Source of the DNA: Bacillota bacterium
GTDB taxonomy: Bacteria > Bacillota > Clostridia > Lachnospirales > Lachnospiraceae
Assembly: GCA_023393095.1 (NCBI GenBank)
Contig: JAEWMT010000045.1
Location: 1 to 9,613, forward strand
Length of the DNA: 9,613 bases
Reading direction: 5' to 3'
Each line of letters starts with the position of its first letter. Within the stretch, counting starts at the first letter, position 1. Positions 6,271 to 9,613 of the stretch are shown here, piece by piece. The notes beneath the pieces were generated by a model, which worked only from the letters and a program-made list of their open reading frames with translations, was not told where the DNA came from and searched no databases. The translations under genes were made by a program, and so were the position numbers.

Positions 6271-6301
6271 AACGTCTTGCACTTATTGCAGGACGTTTTT
6301 T
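6271..6301 (+). terminator. intrinsic terminator after the merR gene
   Basis: AACGTCTTGCA (6271-6281) pairs with TGCAGGACGTT (6287-6297), an 11-bp stem with one G-U wobble and a 5-nt loop, followed by TTTTTT (6296-6301). It starts 4 nt after the merR stop codon and separates that operon from the next gene. Confidence 0.93.
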
Positions 6302-6322
6302 ATTTCGTTCTTCATTTTGCTA

Positions 6323-6353
6323 TTGACTCTCACATGATGTGAGAATTTATACT
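6323..6353 (+). promoter_or_regulatory. MerR-type promoter/operator with a 19-bp spacer
   Basis: TTGACT (-35, 6323-6328) and TATACT (-10, 6348-6353) are 19 bp apart, too long for efficient unassisted use. The spacer holds the dyad TCTCACAT-G-ATGTGAGA (6328-6344), with 8-bp perfect arms centred at 6336. Long spacers with a dyad between the two hexamers are the hallmark of promoters activated by MerR-family proteins through DNA distortion. The merR gene ending at 6267 is the obvious candidate activator. Transcription would begin near 6360, about 26 nt before the ATG at 6386. Confidence 0.75.
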
Positions 6354-6385
6354 GCGTTTAAAATAACGAATTGGAGGAAAAACAC

Positions 6386-6862
6386 ATGACTGATTTTAAG
6401 GTATTTCCTATTGGAAAAATCCAAAATACCGAAAACGGCACCTTTATTGAAATCGAATCAAAGTATATCCCTGCTATGAAAGCGTTGGAGGGCTTTAGCC
6501 ATATCAACGTTATATGGTGGTTCAGTGACTTTGATAACGAAAAGGCTAGGAACTCACTTCAAACACCGCAGCCATATAAAAAGGCACCAGCTACAATGGG
6601 TATCTTCGCCACAAGGTCACCTATTCGCCCCAACCCGATTGCTTTAACCGCAGTAGAAATTATATATATAGATTATCAAAAAGGGCTTATTCAAATAGCG
6701 TATATAGACGCAAATGACGATACCCCCGTTCTAGACATAAAGCCATATACGCCGAGCCTTGACCGGATAGAAACTCCTGGTGTACCTGAATGGTGCAGCC
6801 ATTGGCCAAACAGTTTAGAGCAATCTGCTTACTTTGCATGGGAAGATGAATTTAATTTCTAA
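6386..6862 (+). CDS. TsaA/TrmO-family SAM-dependent methyltransferase-like protein
   Basis: Member of the TsaA-like (YaeB/TrmO) beta-barrel family, whose characterised member TrmO N6-methylates t6A37 of some tRNAs using S-adenosylmethionine. The 158-residue length means a single TsaA-like domain without the C-terminal extension of E. coli TrmO. The signature GIFATRSPIRPNPIALT lies at 72-88, DTPVLDIKPYTPSLD at 112-126, and a tryptophan-rich PEWCSHWP at 134-141. GGAGG (6373-6377) is 8 nt before ATG 6386, which is preferred over an upstream in-frame TTG at 6371 that overlaps this site. It has its own promoter with a MerR-type operator, so it appears inducible. Whether it modifies tRNA or another substrate cannot be told from sequence; standalone short members are less well characterised. 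Confidence 0.88.
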   Translation: MTDFKVFPIGKIQNTENGTFIEIESKYIPAMKALEGFSHINVIWWFSDFDNEKARNSLQTPQPYKKAPATMGIFATRSPIRPNPIALTAVEIIYIDYQKGLIQIAYIDANDDTPVLDIKPYTPSLDRIETPGVPEWCSHWPNSLEQSAYFAWEDEFNF

Positions 6863-6881
6863 TACCCCTTTACCCGCACAG

Positions 6882-6907
6882 CAACAACGGAATAAAAACC
6901 GTTGTTG
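6882..6907. other. hairpin between convergent genes
   Basis: CAACAACGG (6882-6890) pairs with CCGTTGTTG (6899-6907) around an 8-nt A-rich loop. It lies 20 nt after the TsaA-like stop and about 65 nt after the helicase stop on the other strand. Neither side has a proper T-run, so it is at best a weak bidirectional terminator. A second short dyad, TAATTCA (6923-6929) with TGAATTA (6948-6954), lies nearer the helicase end. Confidence 0.4.
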
Positions 6908-6972
6908 TTGCAGTAGGGACTTTAATTCAGTCTGCGTTCCCTTTCTGTGAATTATAGTAATCTTTATATTAA

Positions 6973-9613
6973 TTACATCGGTGTAAACAGCTCTTCAAGT
7001 TCCTCCCTGGATAACGTATTGATGAAGACCTCTTTAGAGCTGATAACGGAATTGGACAGTTCCTTTTTCTTACGTTGAAGCTTGAATATCTTCTCTTCAA
7101 TCGTACCCTTAGTAATCAGTTTCATCACATGAACCTTATTCTGTTGTCCGATACGGTAAGCACGGTCAGTCGCCTGATCCTCAACTGCGGGATTCCACCA
7201 TGGATCGTAATGGATTACCGTATCAGCTCCGGTTAGGTTAAGTCCCGTTCCTCCGGCCTTTAATGATATCAGGAAGACCTTTCCTTCTCCGTTGTTAAAA
7301 CGTTTTACATAATCACTTCGATCCTGTGTTGGTGTTGCTCCTTCCAGATAGAAATACGGTATTTCCAAATCCTTCAGTTCGTTTTCAATCAACCGCAACA
7401 TTGAAGTAAATTGGGAAAATACCAGTATCCTATGATCATTTGCAATTGCTTCAGGAATAAGCTCCATTAAAAGCTCCAATTTTCCGCTTCCGCCCTGATA
7501 GTTTTCTAGGAAGGTTGACGGATGGCAACAAATTTGGCGAAGTCTTGTAAGTGCGGCAAGAATTTTCATTCTGCTCTTCTCCACACCATTCTCCTCAATC
7601 TCGGAATGAAGCTCATTTCTGATATTTTCAAGAAATGATAGGTATACTAGCTTCTGACCCTCTGATAATTCTGTAAGCATCTTGCTCTCATATTTATCCG
7701 GTAATTCTGTTAGTACATCTTTCTTCATACGGCGTAGGATAAAAGGTGCTATATGCTGATGCAGATCACTCAGAGCTTGTGTATCTTCCTTGAGAATCGG
7801 TTTTTCATATAATTCCACAAACCTTGTATGACTGTTTAAATAATCTGGCATGATAAAATCAAAGATTGACCAGAGTTCTGATAGACTGTTCTCAATCGGT
7901 GTACCGGTTAAGGCAAATCGATGATCTGCAATTAGTCTCTTTACCGATTTGGCGTTCATTGAGGAATCATTTTTAATAAATTGTGCCTCATCAATGAAAA
8001 CGGTATGAAAATCAATTTTTTCGTAGAAAGCTATATCCCTTCGAATTAATGGATAAGAGGTAATGAGAACATCATAATCCTTATATTTTGCTATCATTTC
8101 CTGGCGTTCCACCGGTGTTCCGGTAATTACCAGAGCCTTTAGATCAGGTGCGAAATTCTCTATCTCATCCTGCCAATTGTATATCAATGAAGTTGGGCAT
8201 ACGATCAAGGTATGAACCCGGTTTTCCTTATTTCTATTTGAAACAATATATACAATGGACTGAAGGGTTTTACCAAGACCCATATCATCAGCAAGGATTC
8301 CGCCAAGATCATTATTCGCTAAAGTTTTTAGCCATTTATAACCGGTCAGCTGATAAGGCCTTAGCTCGGCTAAAATCCCCTCTGGCAGAGTATATTCCGT
8401 CTTAGCCGGATTCGAGATTTTGTCTACCAAAGCCATAAAGTCTCTATCTCTTTCAAATAAAAATTCCCGGTCAGAAAATGCTTTATCCAGGTAGGCTGCA
8501 TGATGCTTTGCTATCAGAAGGGATTCCTCTTTTAGCTTCTTCTCATTGACATTTAAAGTAGCAAGAACATGGGATACTTCATCAATTGTCTTATCTTCCA
8601 GATTAATAAAGCTGCCGTTCTTTAGCCTGTAGTACTTTTTCTTAACTTGGAAGGAATGAAGAAGCTCCCTCAGCTCCTCCCTTGGTACCTCATCAAAGGC
8701 AAGATCCAGTTCCAGCATATTGAACTCCTTATTTATGCGGACTCCTGCCTTAAAACCTCCAGCCGAACGGATTCCAAGCCTTCGAAAGTCTTCTGAATAA
8801 AAAAGCATTGCTCTTCCTTCCAGCTCCATGATTCTTCCCGAAAGGAATTCATAAATCTTATTCTCATCCTTCAATAAATAGAAGTTTTTATAAGGAACAA
8901 ACCCTTCCTGAAGAAGCTCTGAGATTATTTCGTCCTCCTTCTCTCTCTGCCTTACGACGATATAAGAACCGGAGGCTGCATTTTCAAAGGAATTAAATTC
9001 ATAATCCCCGTATTTATATTTCAGTTCTGCTTTGATACTGGTTTTATACTTATCAAAATATATCTTAGCCTCCATATCACAGGTAATATACCGGCTTTTC
9101 AATTCCTCCGGCACATCAAGCTCCATGGTTTCGCTGATCCTTGGTAGGACATACTCCAAAAAGCTTGTCTTACTTTCTCCGTGAAAAACAAGAGGTTCTT
9201 TATCTTTACCGAAGTTATTATAAAATGGCTTATAATTTCGGATAAATTTCTTGTCCGGAAGATAGATTACTCCATCATAGAACAATAATTCTCCGGTCTC
9301 CGTGATTGGTAATACGGCATCCTTACCCTGATAATCTATGGCAATGGATTCTTCCTCAAGGGTAAGCTGATAGGATATTGTCGGATTCCCCTTCTTAAAG
9401 GTAACATCTGTATAAATCTTACCGTATAACTCAAGGGTCAGACCTGCATTACCTACGATCTCCAGTAGTTTTATTAACATATTTTTAGTTAAGTATATTT
9501 GTGATTTTGAAAATATTTTTGAAAAATGGGTACTATCAACCATTTCTTGAATCTCATAAATTCCCAACAAATAATCCAAAATCTTTAATGAGGTAGTATC
9601 AAAGGTACTCTCG
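6973..9613 (-). CDS. SNF2-family DEAD/H-like ATPase (bacterial RapA/SNF2 helicase type), 5' part missing
   Basis: Superfamily 2 double-stranded-DNA translocase; 879 residues are visible and the frame stays open to the right edge, so the start lies outside the window. The leftward TTG at 9579 is not a credible start, because 11 further codons continue upstream and no ribosome site is seen there. The first half of the visible part (roughly 410 residues) matches the bacterial SNF2-associated region. The ATPase core follows: DDMGLGKT (8266-8289), the Walker B box DEAQ (7981-7992) in place of DEAH, TGTPIEN (7888-7908), then C-terminal helicase motifs SLKAGGTGLNLTGAD and QATDRAYRIGQ (7144-7176). 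The protein ends LEELFTPM. Homologues commonly have an N-terminal SWIM zinc finger, which would lie off the window. Likely roles are chromatin or transcription remodelling or repair; it converges on the TsaA-like gene. Confidence 0.95.
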   Translation of the reverse strand, partial: ESTFDTTSLKILDYLLGIYEIQEMVDSTHFSKIFSKSQIYLTKNMLIKLLEIVGNAGLTLELYGKIYTDVTFKKGNPTISYQLTLEEESIAIDYQGKDAVLPITETGELLFYDGVIYLPDKKFIRNYKPFYNNFGKDKEPLVFHGESKTSFLEYVLPRISETMELDVPEELKSRYITCDMEAKIYFDKYKTSIKAELKYKYGDYEFNSFENAASGSYIVVRQREKEDEIISELLQEGFVPYKNFYLLKDENKIYEFLSGRIMELEGRAMLFYSEDFRRLGIRSAGGFKAGVRINKEFNMLELDLAFDEVPREELRELLHSFQVKKKYYRLKNGSFINLEDKTIDEVSHVLATLNVNEKKLKEESLLIAKHHAAYLDKAFSDREFLFERDRDFMALVDKISNPAKTEYTLPEGILAELRPYQLTGYKWLKTLANNDLGGILADDMGLGKTLQSIVYIVSNRNKENRVHTLIVCPTSLIYNWQDEIENFAPDLKALVITGTPVERQEMIAKYKDYDVLITSYPLIRRDIAFYEKIDFHTVFIDEAQFIKNDSSMNAKSVKRLIADHRFALTGTPIENSLSELWSIFDFIMPDYLNSHTRFVELYEKPILKEDTQALSDLHQHIAPFILRRMKKDVLTELPDKYESKMLTELSEGQKLVYLSFLENIRNELHSEIEENGVEKSRMKILAALTRLRQICCHPSTFLENYQGGSGKLELLMELIPEAIANDHRILVFSQFTSMLRLIENELKDLEIPYFYLEGATPTQDRSDYVKRFNNGEGKVFLISLKAGGTGLNLTGADTVIHYDPWWNPAVEDQATDRAYRIGQQNKVHVMKLITKGTIEEKIFKLQRKKKELSNSVISSKEVFINTLSREELEELFTPM

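Noticed and set aside
8148..8405. Rightward 85-codon frame inside the helicase gene, and similar short frames opposite tyrS, birA, bioY and merR
   Set aside because: They lie opposite well-supported conserved genes, lack ribosome sites, and encode nothing recognisable.
9577..9579. TTG 9579 as the true start of the SNF2 helicase
   Set aside because: The frame continues open for 11 more codons to the edge, and the family normally has a longer N-terminus, so the gene is cut by the window.

Overview
The window looks like chromosomal DNA of a low-GC Gram-positive anaerobe, most likely a clostridium of the Lachnospiraceae type. The base composition is AT-rich, the ribosome binding sites are strong GGAGG types, GTG and TTG starts occur, the promoters are sigma-A-like, and the intrinsic terminators are compact. 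Genus is not determinable from sequence reading alone. Genes 1-6 point right. The last, a large SNF2-type helicase, points left, converges on gene 6, and runs off the right edge.

Layout: (1) 1-258 holds a possible small structured RNA or terminator at the left edge, then a good promoter that fixes the tyrS start at 259. (2) tyrS (259-1488) encodes a complete tyrosyl-tRNA synthetase. (3) 1655-2608 encodes an uncharacterised zinc-ribbon protein with an acidic linker and two membrane helices, closed by a strong terminator at 2638-2682. (4) birA (2971-3951, GTG start) is the bifunctional biotin ligase/repressor. It is preceded by a consensus promoter whose -35 hexamer lies inside the upstream terminator stem, and by an unusually long leader of about 270 nt containing a possible 39-codon reading frame. 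(5) bioY (4291-4866), the biotin-binding subunit of an ECF transporter, follows a 339-base AT-rich spacer with degenerate TTGATATTT repeats. birA and bioY together suggest biotin scavenging rather than synthesis. (6) 4953-6267 is a two-gene operon: an isochorismatase-fold cysteine hydrolase and a MerR-family regulator with a GyrI-like ligand domain. (7) A TsaA/TrmO-family protein (6386-6862) follows a terminator and has its own promoter. (8) 6973-9613 is the partial helicase.

The most informative regulatory signal is the promoter of the TsaA/TrmO-like gene. Its -35 (TTGACT) and -10 (TATACT) are 19 bp apart instead of 17, and the spacer is filled by an almost perfect dyad, TCTCACAT-G-ATGTGAGA. 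That is the classical architecture of a MerR-activated promoter, and a MerR gene with a small-molecule-binding domain ends just upstream. The inferred circuit is that a ligand-sensing MerR protein, co-transcribed with a small cysteine hydrolase, controls a putative SAM-dependent tRNA-modifying (or related) methyltransferase. No mobile element, CRISPR array, tRNA or rRNA was recognised.
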